NCBI GenBank assembly: GCA_028343155.1
Contig: JAOLXX010000004.1
Span: 59,082-123,081, forward strand
Direction: 5' to 3'
Source: Polaribacter sp.
Lineage (GTDB): Bacteria; Bacteroidota; Bacteroidia; Flavobacteriales; Flavobacteriaceae
Length of the DNA: 64,000 nt
Position numbers and translations under genes: made by a program. The notes under the pieces are model-generated. The model had not been told where the DNA came from. It did not search any database and saw only the letters and a program-made list of their open reading frames with translations. Position 1 is the first letter of the stretch. Each line of letters starts with the position of its first letter. Below are positions 34,175 through 45,012 of this stretch, one piece after another.

Positions 34175-35407
34175 TTAGGTCAATTTTGGTACACTCGCTT
34201 TATAAATTTCTACCTGGGTAGGCGTCTTAATTTCATAAGCTGTATTGGGTTTGATTAGGATTGCTTCTCCCTTTTTTAAAGACATCACTTCGTTCTTCCG
34301 TGTAAAAATTGCTGTCCCTTCAAGTAGTATTAATAGTTCTACAGAATTAGCAAGCGCATGATGTGTGATTACTTTTGTTAATACTATTTTACTCAATTCA
34401 AAATCTTTAGCGCTCGTTTTAAAAACAACTTCTCCATTCTCTTTATTTTCAATTCCGTTCAAAACAACAGGAATTGTTGCTTCAAATTTGGTGTTTTTGA
34501 TAAGTTCAACAACGTCGATATGTTTGCTTGTCAACCCTGCCCTCAATACATTATCAGAATTCGCCATTAATTCCATATTCACGCCTTCTAAATAGGCATG
34601 AGGCACACCAGCATCTTGAAAAATAGCTTCCCCTCTCGACAGGTTTACGATGTTGAAAAAATAAATTGAAAAAATTCCTCTATCTAAATTTTTAGTATCT
34701 TTAGTTTGTAATGATTTCGCAGTCCAATAAGCAGGTGATGATTTATCCAATTCCTTCTTTAAAAATTTAGGAATAATTCGATCAACTAAAGGTTTCAAAA
34801 CACGATTTACTTCTTCTTGAGAATATGTCATTACTTTTTTATAAAGACCTAAATAACCTGCGTCTAAAAAAATAGTTAATAAAAAATGTAATTCTGGCGT
34901 TGCTTTGATATTTTGAATTAGTTTTTCGCGCGTTAAAAAACCATGTAACAGCCAAAAATCTGTTAACGCCACCATCAACTCTGGCTTGTGGTTTTTGTCT
35001 TTGTAATTTCTATTTGCCGCGGTTAATGAAATCCCTTTTTCATTTTCTATCGCATATCCTATTGCTGCGGCTTCTTTAGTAGGGTGCACTTGTATGGAAA
35101 GCATTTTACTGACATCCAAAACTTTTAATAGATAGGGTAATTTCCCATACGTTTTTGCAACTTCCAACCCTAGATTTTCAAGGGGGTTTTCATTAAAAAA
35201 AGAAGCTAAAGAAATACTTTCATCTGCTATTTTAATCGTTGAAGGTGCTTTAAGGTGGGCTCCTAACCAATATTCTGCATAGGGAACATTTGTAGTATTT
35301 TTTTCAGAAATTAAATTGGGAATAAAACGTGTTCCTCCCCAATCGTACTTTTGAATTTCACCTTCAATTCTATAAAATTTCTCAGCTTTTTTTTCTAAAT
35401 TCTCCAT
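34175..35407 (-). CDS. manA: mannose-6-phosphate isomerase, class I
   Basis: Interconverts mannose-6-phosphate and fructose-6-phosphate. About 410 residues if it starts at the ATG at 35407. An in-frame start at 35437 adds 10 residues and is less likely, because family members begin near the YRIEGEIQKYDWGG motif. Zinc ligands include LSIQVHPTKEAA, with Gln and His of the cupin core. QDAGVPHAYLEG carries the later His, and RAGLTSKHIDV the catalytic Arg region. The product feeds glycan and capsule synthesis. Monocistronic. Confidence 0.93.
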   Translation of the reverse strand: MENLEKKAEKFYRIEGEIQKYDWGGTRFIPNLISEKNTTNVPYAEYWLGAHLKAPSTIKIADESISLASFFNENPLENLGLEVAKTYGKLPYLLKVLDVSKMLSIQVHPTKEAAAIGYAIENEKGISLTAANRNYKDKNHKPELMVALTDFWLLHGFLTREKLIQNIKATPELHFLLTIFLDAGYLGLYKKVMTYSQEEVNRVLKPLVDRIIPKFLKKELDKSSPAYWTAKSLQTKDTKNLDRGIFSIYFFNIVNLSRGEAIFQDAGVPHAYLEGVNMELMANSDNVLRAGLTSKHIDVVELIKNTKFEATIPVVLNGIENKENGEVVFKTSAKDFELSKIVLTKVITHHALANSVELLILLEGTAIFTRKNEVMSLKKGEAILIKPNTAYEIKTPTQVEIYKASVPKLT

Positions 35408-35626
35408 TCGCTTTGAGTCTTGATAATTAGATATCAATTGTCTTTGGCAGATTTAGAATTAAAATAATAATAAATTCAAAACCCTACCTATAGACGGTTT
35501 TTTTATCCATCAAAAATAGTTAAAATTGGTTGTTCAGATAAATTAAAACACAGTTTAAAAAAACTCCTAATTTCCTCCAACTTGAACAGCTGCTTTTTAG
35601 TGTGTTTTAAAACCAAATTTACAAGC

Positions 35627-37741
35627 CTATTTTTGAATACTGGCTAACGCTTTTGTAATACTTGTTTGTGGCTTTTTACAGGTACCATTCACACAGACAT
35701 AAATGAACGTTTTGGCGTCATTAAATTTATAGGCTAACAAAGGAAGCGTATTGTTCTCTTCCTTAGTTCCTGCAACTAAAATGTTTGGGGTATAGGTATT
35801 CCCTAACTTTTTATTTAACTCCAAAGCATTCTTTCCAGCAAGGACAACCTCATAAAAAGGTTTTGTAAAAGTGACCATCAAATTTAACCAATTGCTGTAA
35901 TTCGCAGGATACATTTTTATCTCTTTCTTTAAATTACTTAGCATTTGTTCTGAAATATTTAGATAATTTTTGTCAGCATAATAATGTCCTAATTTAAAAA
36001 GACTGTTTGCAATCATTGAATTAGAAGAAGGGATAACGCCATCAATCACTTCATATTTTCTTGCGATTAAGTTTTCATCCTCTTTCGATGTAAAATGAAA
36101 CATTTTATTATTTTCATCAAAGAAATTAACAAATAAATACGCCATTAAGTCCTTAGAAGTACGTAGCCATTTTTCATCTAAAGTAACTTCATACAGCGAA
36201 ATAAAAGCGTGTATTACAGTTGCGTAATCCTCAGAATAGCCATTAATCGTACTATTGCCATTTTTAAAACTCCGATACAACCCACCGTCTTTTCTTAGTT
36301 GATGGTCCACTAAAAAATTAGCATTTTTAATGGCTGTTTCTAAATGTGTTGTCTCACCAAAAGCTTTGTAGGCATCTATATATCCTTGTAACATTAGCCC
36401 ATTCCATGAAGTCAACACTTTATCATCTAAATTGGGGTAACTCCTTTTATTTCTTGCTACTTTTAAAAGGTTTTTCCAACCAAGAACCTTCTTGTCTACT
36501 TCGGTTAATGTCATTTTTTGTGCTGTTGCAAAGGCTTTTTTTGAGGTATTTCGAATCAACACGTATTTGTTTTTTTCCCACAAACCATAGGCATTTATAT
36601 TGTAAAATATTTTGAAAAGCTCAAAATCATCCTTCAAAATTAATTGTAACTCAGCTTCCGTCCATTCATAAAAGGCACCTTCTTCTTTTTTGCCTAATTT
36701 ATTTTTACTATCAGCATCTAAAGACGAATAAAACGCCCCGTTTTTCGTGGTTAATGTCTCCTTCACAAACTGTAATGTTTCAAAAACTACGCTCTTATAC
36801 AACTCCTTTTTATCATTTAAATATCCCTTGGCATACAAACTTACCAATTGTGCATTGTCATATAACATTTTTTCAAAATGAGGAATGTGCCACTTTTCAT
36901 CTACCGAATATCTAGAAAACCCACCAGCAACGTGATCATAAATACCAACGTACGCAATTTTAATCAACGTATTTTCTACATATTGCTTCCAAACGGCATC
37001 CTTAAACTGATGACTGTATCTTAAAAGAAACTCCAAGGAATTCGGCATTGGAAATTTTGGAGCTCCTTTAAACCCTCCGTAAGTCGTGTCTAATTGCGTC
37101 TTCCAAACAGCAATAGCCGCAGTTACTTCTGTATCTGTAAAATTGGGAAGGGCTTCGTTCAAGGCAATCAATTGAGATTCTTGGATTCCTTTGGTTAAAT
37201 TATCTGCAAATTGTATTGCCTTCTCAGGATTTTCTTGGTATAATTTAGAAATACGCGTTAATACTTTAGACCATTGCTCTTTTGTAAAATAAGTGCCACC
37301 AAAAACTGGACGACCATCTGGTAATGCAATACAATTTAAAGGCCATCCACCGCTACCTGTCATCAGCTGTACTGCATTCATATATACTTTATCGACATCG
37401 GGTCTTTCTTCTCTGTCTACTTTTATATTGATGAAATTCTCATTCATAATCTTCGCAATAGAATCATTTTCAAAACTCTCTTCTTCCATTACATGACACC
37501 AATGGCAAGCAGAATAGCCTACTGAAATAATAAGTAGTTTATTCTCTTTCTTTGCTAGTGCTAACGTTTCAGAATTCCAAGCTTTCCAGTTTACGGGATT
37601 GTAGGCGTGTTGTAATAAATAAGGACTTGTTTCATGTATTAAAGCATTACTTGTCTTCAAACTCTCTGATTCTTTATTAGAACAACTTGCAACAAGCAAT
37701 AAGCAGAATAAAAAATAAAAAGATTTTAGAGAAGTTTTCAA
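35627..37741 (-). CDS. DUF255 thioredoxin-domain lipoprotein (YyaL/SPATA20 family)
   Basis: 704 residues. The lipoprotein signal ends at Cys20 ([10 protein letters not shown]). The N-terminal DUF255 thioredoxin-like domain has the redox motif CHWC (C79, C82) in [16 protein letters not shown]. An (alpha/alpha) barrel-like region follows ([33 protein letters not shown]), as in the N-acylglucosamine 2-epimerase-like part of the YyaL/SPATA20 family. The lipid anchor implies action in the periplasm or at the outer membrane, unlike the cytosolic YyaL of others. Substrate unknown. Single gene. Confidence 0.85.
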   Translation of the reverse strand: MKTSLKSFYFLFCLLLVASCSNKESESLKTSNALIHETSPYLLQHAYNPVNWKAWNSETLALAKKENKLLIISVGYSACHWCHVMEEESFENDSIAKIMNENFINIKVDREERPDVDKVYMNAVQLMTGSGGWPLNCIALPDGRPVFGGTYFTKEQWSKVLTRISKLYQENPEKAIQFADNLTKGIQESQLIALNEALPNFTDTEVTAAIAVWKTQLDTTYGGFKGAPKFPMPNSLEFLLRYSHQFKDAVWKQYVENTLIKIAYVGIYDHVAGGFSRYSVDEKWHIPHFEKMLYDNAQLVSLYAKGYLNDKKELYKSVVFETLQFVKETLTTKNGAFYSSLDADSKNKLGKKEEGAFYEWTEAELQLILKDDFELFKIFYNINAYGLWEKNKYVLIRNTSKKAFATAQKMTLTEVDKKVLGWKNLLKVARNKRSYPNLDDKVLTSWNGLMLQGYIDAYKAFGETTHLETAIKNANFLVDHQLRKDGGLYRSFKNGNSTINGYSEDYATVIHAFISLYEVTLDEKWLRTSKDLMAYLFVNFFDENNKMFHFTSKEDENLIARKYEVIDGVIPSSNSMIANSLFKLGHYYADKNYLNISEQMLSNLKKEIKMYPANYSNWLNLMVTFTKPFYEVVLAGKNALELNKKLGNTYTPNILVAGTKEENNTLPLLAYKFNDAKTFIYVCVNGTCKKPQTSITKALASIQK

Positions 37742-37821
37742 TTGGATTATATTTTGAAAAAATAAAGATATTAAATTCCTTTGATGTTATTAGATAAATC
37801 GATTAAAATATAAAGCATAAA

Positions 37822-37851
37822 AAAACGCTCAAAAATAAATTTTGAGCGTTT
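37822..37851 (-). terminator. terminator of the T9SS carbohydrate-binding gene
   Basis: AAACGCTCAAAA (37823-37834) and TTTTGAGCGTTT (37840-37851) are exact complements over a 5-base loop, followed by Ts on the minus strand. Confidence 0.85.
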
Positions 37852-37876
37852 TAAATAATTTAAAGGTTACTTGCGC

Positions 37877-39616
37877 TTACTCTTTTACAAACTTCATAGA
37901 ACCTACAGCATTATTTGCTGTATATTTTAATATATAAATACCTCTACTTAAGCCAGAAACATCTAAACTACTAGTATTTGCATTTACAGTAAAAGATTTA
38001 ACTTTCTTTCCTAATACATTATAAATCGTAGCACTTTCTATTGTATTTTTTGCAGAAATGTTTAATGTTCCTTTTGCCGGGTTTGGATATAAGCTTGTTT
38101 CTAGTAAGTTATTTTTATCTATGCTTGCCGTTGCACAATCTTCACCTACAGTATAGGTTCTCGAAACTTGCAACTGACCACCAGCTGCCCAAGCAAAACC
38201 GGCCGTAAAAGCCATTTCTGCTCCATCAGTTAACCCTGTAAATGTATATTCATATTTTTGTCCAGAAACAAGCGTAGGATTTTGATTACCAGAACCATCG
38301 TTAAAATATTGCGCTACAAGACCAACAACCGTATTTAACAGCTCTATAGTGACTTTTACATCTGTACCATTCGATAACGTCTCAAAAGTATACGCATAAT
38401 CCGCAGTTTGTCCTGTACATTCTGTGTTTGTATCAACAGTAAAATTGACTGTATAAGTTTCAGTTGTAGTTCCATCTTGAGCAGTTACTAGTACCGTGCT
38501 TGTCCCTGGTAATTCAGTAGCTGCTGTTGTAACAGCTGTAGCAGGAGATAACTGTGTAGGAGTTCCTACTAAAGTTGGCACAACCGTTGTACCTTTAGAT
38601 AAAATAATGTCATAAGTTAGTTTATCGGCTTCAAAACCAGTTACTGTCGTACCATCTAATGTTAAATCACTTAATGTTGTATCTGTTGCTGGATCAACAG
38701 CTTCTTTCCAGAAATATAAATTATCATACCAAACAACATTATTCAAATTACTTGTAATTCCGACTTGTCGGATATTTGAGCCTGTAATACTAACTAGTGC
38801 ATCATAAGAATACCAAGTGCCTGGAATTGGAGCTGTGCTTAATGCATTAATGTCGATGTTAAAACTAGTCTCACCACCAGCACTATAAACTATCTTAACA
38901 TTAAATACTTTTCCAACCAAATCAGTTCCTTCTGCAATAAATAAATCAACATGCATATTTGTTAAACCCGTTACATCTTGTATATCACCAGCAAAACCAA
39001 TACCTTGACAAGAATTACCATTATAAGCAAAAACATTATCTCCATCGGCTGTAGTTTCTGTTACTGCACTTGGACCACACCAGGCTTCATCATAATTAAT
39101 AGGTGATATAGCATCATACGCATCACTATAAATAGACACAACATCGGCAGCATTTCTAACTGGCGGTGATGGTGCAGCTACCGTTGGTGCAGGATTAGTG
39201 CCTGGAAAAACCATTTGAGAACAATCTTCAAAAGTCTCTGAATAATCTACACCGTCAGAAGCTTTCCATACTCTATTACCATAACTATAATAGTCTGTAT
39301 TTAAATTTCCAGCCTCAATTCTTGTTGTACACTCAGCGTTAGCAGCATTGTCCCATAAAACTTCCTGAACACCATCTACAATTAACAAGTATTCCATGTT
39401 AACTGTACCCACTGATGGAAATGATATTAACCATGTGCCGTCAGTATTTTGAGTTGCTACAGGACCTGCATTTGGGTCCCAACCCCACCAAGGACCGGTA
39501 AGTCTAACTGAAGTTGCATCAGTTGGCGCAGTTATTGTTATTGTAGAAGGTTGTGCAAATGCTTGCATTCCTACAAATCCAAATAATAATAATAATAATA
39601 ATGTAATTTTTTTCAT
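37877..39616 (-). CDS. T9SS type A secreted protein with carbohydrate-binding-like domains
   Basis: 579 residues. The signal peptide holds a run of leucines and ends at AFAQ. Residues about 25-120 resemble the isoamylase N-terminal/E-set fold (ATSVRLTGPWWGWDP, MEYLLIVDG). The next region (about 150-310, VVSIYSDAYDAISPINYDEAW) resembles galactose-binding sandwiches of marine glycan-degrading Bacteroidota. A cadherin-like beta-sandwich (LSDLTLDGTTVTGFE) follows, then the type A sorting domain (YPNPAKGTLNI, GIYILKY, MKFVKE). I infer surface binding of a glycan. No hydrolase motif was seen. The start of the gene carries seven AAT units. Confidence 0.75.
   Translation of the reverse strand: MKKITLLLLLLFGFVGMQAFAQPSTITITAPTDATSVRLTGPWWGWDPNAGPVATQNTDGTWLISFPSVGTVNMEYLLIVDGVQEVLWDNAANAECTTRIEAGNLNTDYYSYGNRVWKASDGVDYSETFEDCSQMVFPGTNPAPTVAAPSPPVRNAADVVSIYSDAYDAISPINYDEAWCGPSAVTETTADGDNVFAYNGNSCQGIGFAGDIQDVTGLTNMHVDLFIAEGTDLVGKVFNVKIVYSAGGETSFNIDINALSTAPIPGTWYSYDALVSITGSNIRQVGITSNLNNVVWYDNLYFWKEAVDPATDTTLSDLTLDGTTVTGFEADKLTYDIILSKGTTVVPTLVGTPTQLSPATAVTTAATELPGTSTVLVTAQDGTTTETYTVNFTVDTNTECTGQTADYAYTFETLSNGTDVKVTIELLNTVVGLVAQYFNDGSGNQNPTLVSGQKYEYTFTGLTDGAEMAFTAGFAWAAGGQLQVSRTYTVGEDCATASIDKNNLLETSLYPNPAKGTLNISAKNTIESATIYNVLGKKVKSFTVNANTSSLDVSGLSRGIYILKYTANNAVGSMKFVKE
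39582..39602. repeat. seven tandem AAT units inside a signal-peptide region
   Basis: Trinucleotide repeat AAT x7. On the minus strand it is read as successive TTA (Leu) codons within the leucine run of the signal peptide. Gain or loss of units would keep the frame and change the hydrophobic core length. Confidence 0.7.
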
Positions 39617-39919
39617 GTGATTGTTATTTAACGTTATATTACAATATTAACATTATTGTATTCATAATTAACCTAAAGACACCACTACAAAAAACATACA
39701 TTTTTAAAAAAAGGTACATACTTTTTTAAATTAGCTAATAAAACAATGGTTTAAAAGCTTTAAAACATTTAATTATTCAACTATTCTTACGCTACAAAAA
39801 AGTAATGTATAGGTATTGTTGTAGTCAAAACACTTTATTAAAATAATATTAATACCAATTTTAACATAAATATCTTGTAATAATTTGATATTCGATTAAA
39901 TTTCGATAAAAAAGATGGT
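39617..39919. other. intergenic gap
   Basis: 303 bases, AT-rich, with no open frame, promoter consensus or hairpin I can support. Confidence 0.5.
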
Positions 39920-42371
39920 TTATAGATTTTTTTTAAGCACCACTAAAGAATCATTATTGTTTGTAATTAATAAAGCATTCCTTTTATTTATTTTTATAGG
40001 ATGAATTGAACGACTATCTTTTGGTATATGTAAACCACTAGATGTTGGAGGTAAGAATTTAAAATTATTTTTACCATCTCCTAAAAAAACAGCACCATAA
40101 CCCGCATCGTATCGGGTAGTTTCTACCTCAACACCATAATGATTGCCAATAATAAGAATATCTTTAAAGCCATCTGCATTAAAATCGGTAACAACAGCAC
40201 CTTTAAGAGGGCTAAATTGTGCTTGAATTGGTAAAACTTTACGCTTTAAGCTACCATCTTCATTTATTAAAAGTATACTTTCAAAATTACTAATTTCATA
40301 AACAACAGCCCCTTTTACTGTCTCTTTAGGTAAAATATCTATTAAGGTTGAAGAAGCAAAACTATGATAATCTTTATATTTCTTTGATAGATAAGGCATT
40401 TGTTGTGTAGAACATTCTTTTCCTCGCATAGGAACATAATCATCTTTATAGTACTTTGCTAGTACCACATCATTAGTACCATTACTATCAAAATCATTCG
40501 CAAATACTTTAAAAGGATGCTCTTTAGAAGCCTTAAATTTATTATTTCTCCCAAGATTTCCAATAATATAATCATCGTCTCCGTCATTATCAATGTCATT
40601 TGCGGTAATAGACCAATAAACACCTCTAGTCTCTTCATTAATTCCAAAATTCTTAGAATTATCGATAAAAATTCCCTTTTTATTCTCTAAAACTTTAATT
40701 TCCATCCACTCTCCTACTAATAACAAATCTTCATCACCATCTGCATCTATATCAGAAAAAACACCATCCGTAACCATCCCTATATTTTGAAGAACCGGTG
40801 CTATTTTAGCGTTTGCTTTCTTAAAAGTTCCATTCTCATTTATTAGAAAATAACTGGTTGCTGGAAAGGGATATTTTCCTGCAATTAATCGAATTCCTAC
40901 AAACAAATCTAAATCTCCATCACCATCAATATCAGACGTTTTTACGGTCTGTGAACTTTCATAAATATTTGGCAAGGCTGCTGGTTTTTTAGTAAAATTA
41001 CCGAATCCATCATTAATCTACAATCGATCTTTTAGCATTTTATTTCCTTGTAAATACTCACTTCCTCCACTTGTTATATATAAATCCATATCAGTATCAC
41101 CATCTGCATCAAAAAATAATACTTCTAGGTCTTCTGAGTCTTTGTCTTTCCTCCAAGGCTGAGAATTGCTTTTCTGAAACGTACCTTCTTTAGTTTGAAG
41201 ATATAAAACCCCCTCTTGCCCTAAAGCGCCACCGATAAAAACATCTTCTAAATCATCACCGTTTACATCTGCTACTGCCGTAAAAGGTCCGTTTTGAGAA
41301 AGATTGTGTGGTAATAATGTTTCTTTTTTATATTCGTTAAAAGTATTTTCTTTGTGTTTGTAATTGATCCCTAATTCTGCTGCATTCAATAAACGTAAAA
41401 ACGGTTTTGGCTGTGATTGTGTTTTTTGAATTTTACTGGCTGCTGAATGTCTAGCCACTAACTCTTGATTTGCGCTTACGTTTGTTAAACTATTCTGCTT
41501 GCCATCTGACCACGTAATTTCTACCTTATCAATTGTTTTTATTTTACCTAAACCAAAAAACACTTTAGGTTCTATGGATGAAAAATAACCCCGAGTAACA
41601 GTGTTTTCAGCAATTTGAGATTTATTATCATAATAAATTTTTACTTTTGTTCCAACACCAAATTTATTTTTATCTGAGCCTTTAAATTTAATTTTTAAAA
41701 AATTACCATTGGCTTTGTTTTTATAGATAGCTGCTTTGCTTTCCATATTATTTATCACAATATCTAGGTCTCCATCATTGTCTAAATCTGCATAAGAAAT
41801 ACCGTGAGAAAAAGTGGGCGTATCGAAACTCCATTTTTTGGTTACGTTTTCGTATTCATACCCATTCTTATTTTTAAAAACATAATTAGGTAAAGGATTT
41901 GAAGGCGCCAATTTTGCCATCTCGTAAAATTCTTGTGAATCTGTTTTTAATTTTGCCTGCAAACCATTTAAAAAATCGTTATTTCTAATATCTTTTTTGA
42001 TACCATTAGATATCATAATATCTTTTAAACCATCATTATCTAAATCTACTAATAAGCCTCCCCAACTCCAATCTGTTTTTCCAATACCTGCAATATTTGC
42101 GATATCAGAAAACTCCCCAAATCCGTTATTCATCTGCAAGGTGTTAAACATGTATTGATAATGATCTCCTTTATCAATCATTTGTTTAAACTCTATGGGA
42201 TTCTTTGATACTGTTCACAAAGTCAATTCCTGTTTTTTCAGCAGGCAATAATTCAAATCCACCCAGCAACTTTTCTGGATATAAATTCCGTTTAGAATTT
42301 TGACAAGAAATTAAGAATACACTGACAACGAATACTATTTTAAAACAAAAAAAGAGAGTTTTCATTTTCAT
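39920..42371 (-). pseudogene. VCBS/FG-GAP-repeat (CRTAC1-like) lipoprotein gene, broken
   Basis: Three minus-strand pieces. The first (42371-42186) is a lipoprotein start, MKMKTLFFCFKIVFVVSVFL then ISCQN, ending FVNSIKESHRV and TAA. The second (42181-41018) begins near MIDKGDHYQYMFNTLQ with FG-GAP repeats (SDIDNDGLKD-type) and ends LKDRL with TAG. The TAG replaces a Tyr codon, since the same frame continues INDGFGNFTKKPAALP into the third piece (40975-39920). Between pieces 1 and 2 roughly 300 residues that such proteins normally have are gone and the frame changes. One large deletion and one nonsense mutation leave no functional gene. Confidence 0.85.
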
Positions 42372-42491
42372 TACTACTAGAGGTTTAAAGAGTAAATATA
42401 AAATATTTATATTTTATATTATGAATTAGAATCGTTAAAAAAACGGTTACTAACTGAAGCTTTGAATTTAGTGTATTATTTTTTTTATAAA

Positions 42492-42521
42492 AAAAGCCCA
42501 TCAATAAATTGATGGGCTTTT
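42492..42521 (-). terminator. terminator of the cold-shock gene
   Basis: AAAAGCCCATCAA and TTGATGGGCTTTT are exact complements with a TAAA loop, followed by Ts on the minus strand. Confidence 0.9.
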
Positions 42522-42542
42522 GTAAAACTTGAAGTATATTTT

Positions 42543-42734
42543 TTAGATAACTTTTACGTTAACTGCATTTAATCCTTTGTTTCCTTCTTGTAAATCAAAC
42601 TCTACATTATCTCCTTCGTTGATTTCGTCTATTAAACCTGAGATATGTACAAAGTGATCTTTGTCTACGCCTTCTTCAGTGATGAATCCAAAACCTTTAG
42701 ACTCATTGAAAAACTTTACTATTCCTTTATTCAT
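42543..42734 (-). CDS. cspA: cold-shock protein
   Basis: 63 residues starting at ATG 42734 (MNKGIVKFFNESKGFGFI). The open frame extends to 42812, but those 26 residues are AT-rich spacer and contain the promoter. RNP1 GFGFI and RNP2 FVHIS are present, in the CspA fold. It binds single-stranded RNA and DNA. The leader is only about 30 bases by the promoter model, much shorter than the long leader of E. coli cspA mRNA, so cold control, if any, does not use that long-leader scheme. Confidence 0.95.
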   Translation of the reverse strand: MNKGIVKFFNESKGFGFITEEGVDKDHFVHISGLIDEINEGDNVEFDLQEGNKGLNAVNVKVI

Positions 42735-42770
42735 TATTGTGTTATTTAATTTATTATAATAATTATTTTG

Positions 42771-42800
42771 CAAATATAAACTATTTTTCTGATTTACAAT
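42771..42800 (-). promoter_or_regulatory. promoter of the cold-shock gene
   Basis: The -7 box TATATTTG lies at 42778-42771 on the minus strand. ATTG at 42800-42797 stands in for -33 TTTG with an 18-base spacer. Predicted start is near 42764. Confidence 0.55.
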
Positions 42801-42906
42801 ATTAATTCGCATATTCTTTCATCTAAAAAAGCACTAAAACGTATTTATAAAACAACAAAAAACTAATTATCAATGATTTAACGTAGTTTTTTTTGCGTTC
42901 GATTTC

Positions 42907-44277
42907 CTATTCTATTGTTTTTTTAAAATCACGCAAAAGTTGTTGCATTTTTTTGTTTTCAAATACAATGGGATATACTTCTTTTAGAATAAGATGGTAT
43001 TCGAAATCGATCTTCAAAGCCTCAATTAAATGGGTTGATCCATATTTTTCTTTATTCACCAGAAAGAACAGTCCTGCGAATCGATATTCAATTTCAGCAA
43101 CCTTTTTATACTTCTTTTGCGCTTTGATTAAGATCATTATTGCGTCGTTAAATTCTCCTAAAAAAGAAAACACATCTGCTAAACCAATATAATTTTCTAA
43201 AGCATCATCTTCTAAACTTAAACACTTTTCAAAACCTATGACTGCTTCCTGATAAAAATTTAGTTTTAAGTTAATTTCAGCATACCGTCTCCAATACGAA
43301 GGATTGTCTTCTTCAATTTTTAAAGCTTTAGAAATATAATATACCGCTTTTTGATAGTTTTTCTCATGACAATACCTATTCGTCAATAGCTCCCAACCTT
43401 TTTCTAACAAAGGATCTTCGTGAACTGCTTTTTTATAAAAAGAAACAGCAGCCTCAAAATTCCCTAACTTTTCATGGCACTCGCCTATTCTAATATACGC
43501 AAAAGCAGTTGCATCATCTAACTCAAGAGTGATTAAGTAATTGTCTATTGCTTCTTGATACCTTGCTAATTCTTCTAATGTTTTTGCTTTTTCCAAATAC
43601 CCACCAATAAAAGACTCGTCAATTAAAACAGCATAATCGAAAGCACCCAATGCGTCTTCATACAATTCTAAAATAAAATACTGTCTCCCTAATTGATGCC
43701 AAGCAACTTCACAATAGGGATTTACTTCAATATAAGCATTCAAATAAATAATGGCTTCTTGATGTTCTTTTACCATATCAAAACAATACACCACATTGTA
43801 GAGTGCAGAATAATCCTCATAATCTACTTGTACACATTTTATAAAGTTAGTACCTGCATTTTTAAAGTCATCTAGGTACAGGTATTCCATCCCCAACAAG
43901 GACCAAACATCTACTTTATCCTCTGTAAAAGTCAGAGCTTTTTTTAAGAGTTCAATGGCTTCATTATGATTTCCTTTTTTAGAACTAATGGTTGCCTTCT
44001 GTATAAACACCTCATCATTATTTGGCTCTAAACGCTCAATAATCTTAAGCAACATCACTGCTTTATCTAGCTCATCTTCAAAAACATAAATCTCTACTTG
44101 TAGTAACTTCAAGTCTACTGAAGTAGGATGCTGTTGCAGCCCAAGTTTTACTGCTTTTTTTGCCAAAGCATGTTTACCATCATCTAAATAATGAATAATT
44201 ATTTCTTCAAACTCAACCAAATCAAAAAAATAAACAGCGTTGGTTTTAAGCATAGATTCAAATTTTAATAAAGACAT
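42907..44277 (-). CDS. tetratricopeptide repeat protein
   Basis: 456 residues with no signal peptide. Tandem 34-residue TPR units run through most of it: HALAKKAVKLGLQQHPTSVD, NDEVFIQKATISSKKGNHNE, YLEKAKTLEELARYQEAIDN, TAFAYIRIGECHEKLGNFEA and NPSYWRRYAEINLKLNFYQE. It is a scaffold for protein-protein contacts, and the partner is unknown. It is divergent from pyrR. Confidence 0.85.
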   Translation of the reverse strand: MSLLKFESMLKTNAVYFFDLVEFEEIIIHYLDDGKHALAKKAVKLGLQQHPTSVDLKLLQVEIYVFEDELDKAVMLLKIIERLEPNNDEVFIQKATISSKKGNHNEAIELLKKALTFTEDKVDVWSLLGMEYLYLDDFKNAGTNFIKCVQVDYEDYSALYNVVYCFDMVKEHQEAIIYLNAYIEVNPYCEVAWHQLGRQYFILELYEDALGAFDYAVLIDESFIGGYLEKAKTLEELARYQEAIDNYLITLELDDATAFAYIRIGECHEKLGNFEAAVSFYKKAVHEDPLLEKGWELLTNRYCHEKNYQKAVYYISKALKIEEDNPSYWRRYAEINLKLNFYQEAVIGFEKCLSLEDDALENYIGLADVFSFLGEFNDAIMILIKAQKKYKKVAEIEYRFAGLFFLVNKEKYGSTHLIEALKIDFEYHLILKEVYPIVFENKKMQQLLRDFKKTIE

Positions 44278-44345
44278 TTGCTATGAGATTTGAATTAGTA
44301 TTTAAAGGTAATATAACACTGGGGTCGCATTTAATTTTGGTTGAT

Positions 44346-44358
44346 TTGTTGTCAACAA
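44346..44358. promoter_or_regulatory. short palindrome upstream of pyrR
   Basis: TTGTTGTCAACAA has 6-base arms around one central base. It lies about 45 bases before the pyrR -33 box. It is a possible operator, weakly supported. Confidence 0.25.
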
Positions 44359-44402
44359 TTTAATTAACATTGCGTCGTTGGTGTTTTTTAGTAGGTATAA
44401 AT

Positions 44403-44433
44403 TTTGCATATACATATATTTACAGTAATTTTG
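44403..44433 (+). promoter_or_regulatory. near-consensus promoter of the pyr operon
   Basis: TTTG at 44403-44406, a 19-base spacer and TAATTTTG at 44426-44433 match the Bacteroidota primary sigma factor consensus. Predicted start is near 44440, with a leader of about 32 bases. I saw no PyrR-binding hairpin or terminator in the leader. Confidence 0.7.
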
Positions 44434-44471
44434 ATTTTCAATAACTATCAAGCTAATTTGATAGCTTTCTA

Positions 44472-45011
44472 ATGAGCAATAAAACCTTACTTAACTCAAA
44501 AGATATTGAAATAATTTTACATCGATTGGCGTGTCAGTTAATCGAAAACCACAACGATTTTTCGAATACAATTTTAATTGGCTTGCAGCCAAGAGGAAGT
44601 TATTTGGCCAATAGACTCGCCGATGTTTTAAAAAATGAATACCAGATTAAGGACTTACAATTAGGCCTTTTGGACATTACCTTTTACAGAGACGATTTTA
44701 GAAGAAGAAAGGCTCCTTTAGAAGCAGCTACAACTGAAATGGATTTTTTAATTGAAGGGAAAGATGTAGTAATTATTGACGATGTTTTGTTTTCTGGGAG
44801 AAGTATAAGAGCTGCATTAACTGCAATGCAATCTTATGGAAGACCAGAAAGTATTGAGTTATTAGTGTTAATAGACAGACGTTTTAGCAGACATTTACCA
44901 ATTCAGCCAGATTATAGAGGTAGACAAGTAGACGCTATCAACGAAGAAAAAGTATTAGTTACTTGGAAAGAAACACACAGAAAAGACGCAGTTTATATCG
45001 AAATTGAGTAA
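44472..45011 (+). CDS. pyrR: bifunctional pyrimidine regulator/uracil phosphoribosyltransferase PyrR
   Basis: 179 residues. The PRPP loop is VVIIDDVLFSGRSIRAAL, and the flexible hood and the GLQPRGSYLANR substrate region are present. In Bacillus it binds pyr mRNA attenuators. It is the first gene here, followed 1 base later by pyrB. No classic attenuator precedes it, so RNA regulation is not shown. It may act mainly in uracil salvage. Confidence 0.93.
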   Translation: MSNKTLLNSKDIEIILHRLACQLIENHNDFSNTILIGLQPRGSYLANRLADVLKNEYQIKDLQLGLLDITFYRDDFRRRKAPLEAATTEMDFLIEGKDVVIIDDVLFSGRSIRAALTAMQSYGRPESIELLVLIDRRFSRHLPIQPDYRGRQVDAINEEKVLVTWKETHRKDAVYIEIE

Positions 45012-45012
45012 T

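Noticed and set aside
42735..42812. 26-residue N-terminal extension of the cold-shock protein
   Set aside because: The stretch contains the -7 box and does not resemble coding sequence. CspA homologues start at MNKGIVKFF.
44472..44500. PyrR-binding RNA attenuator before pyrR
   Set aside because: The leader is about 32 bases and holds no terminator or binding hairpin.
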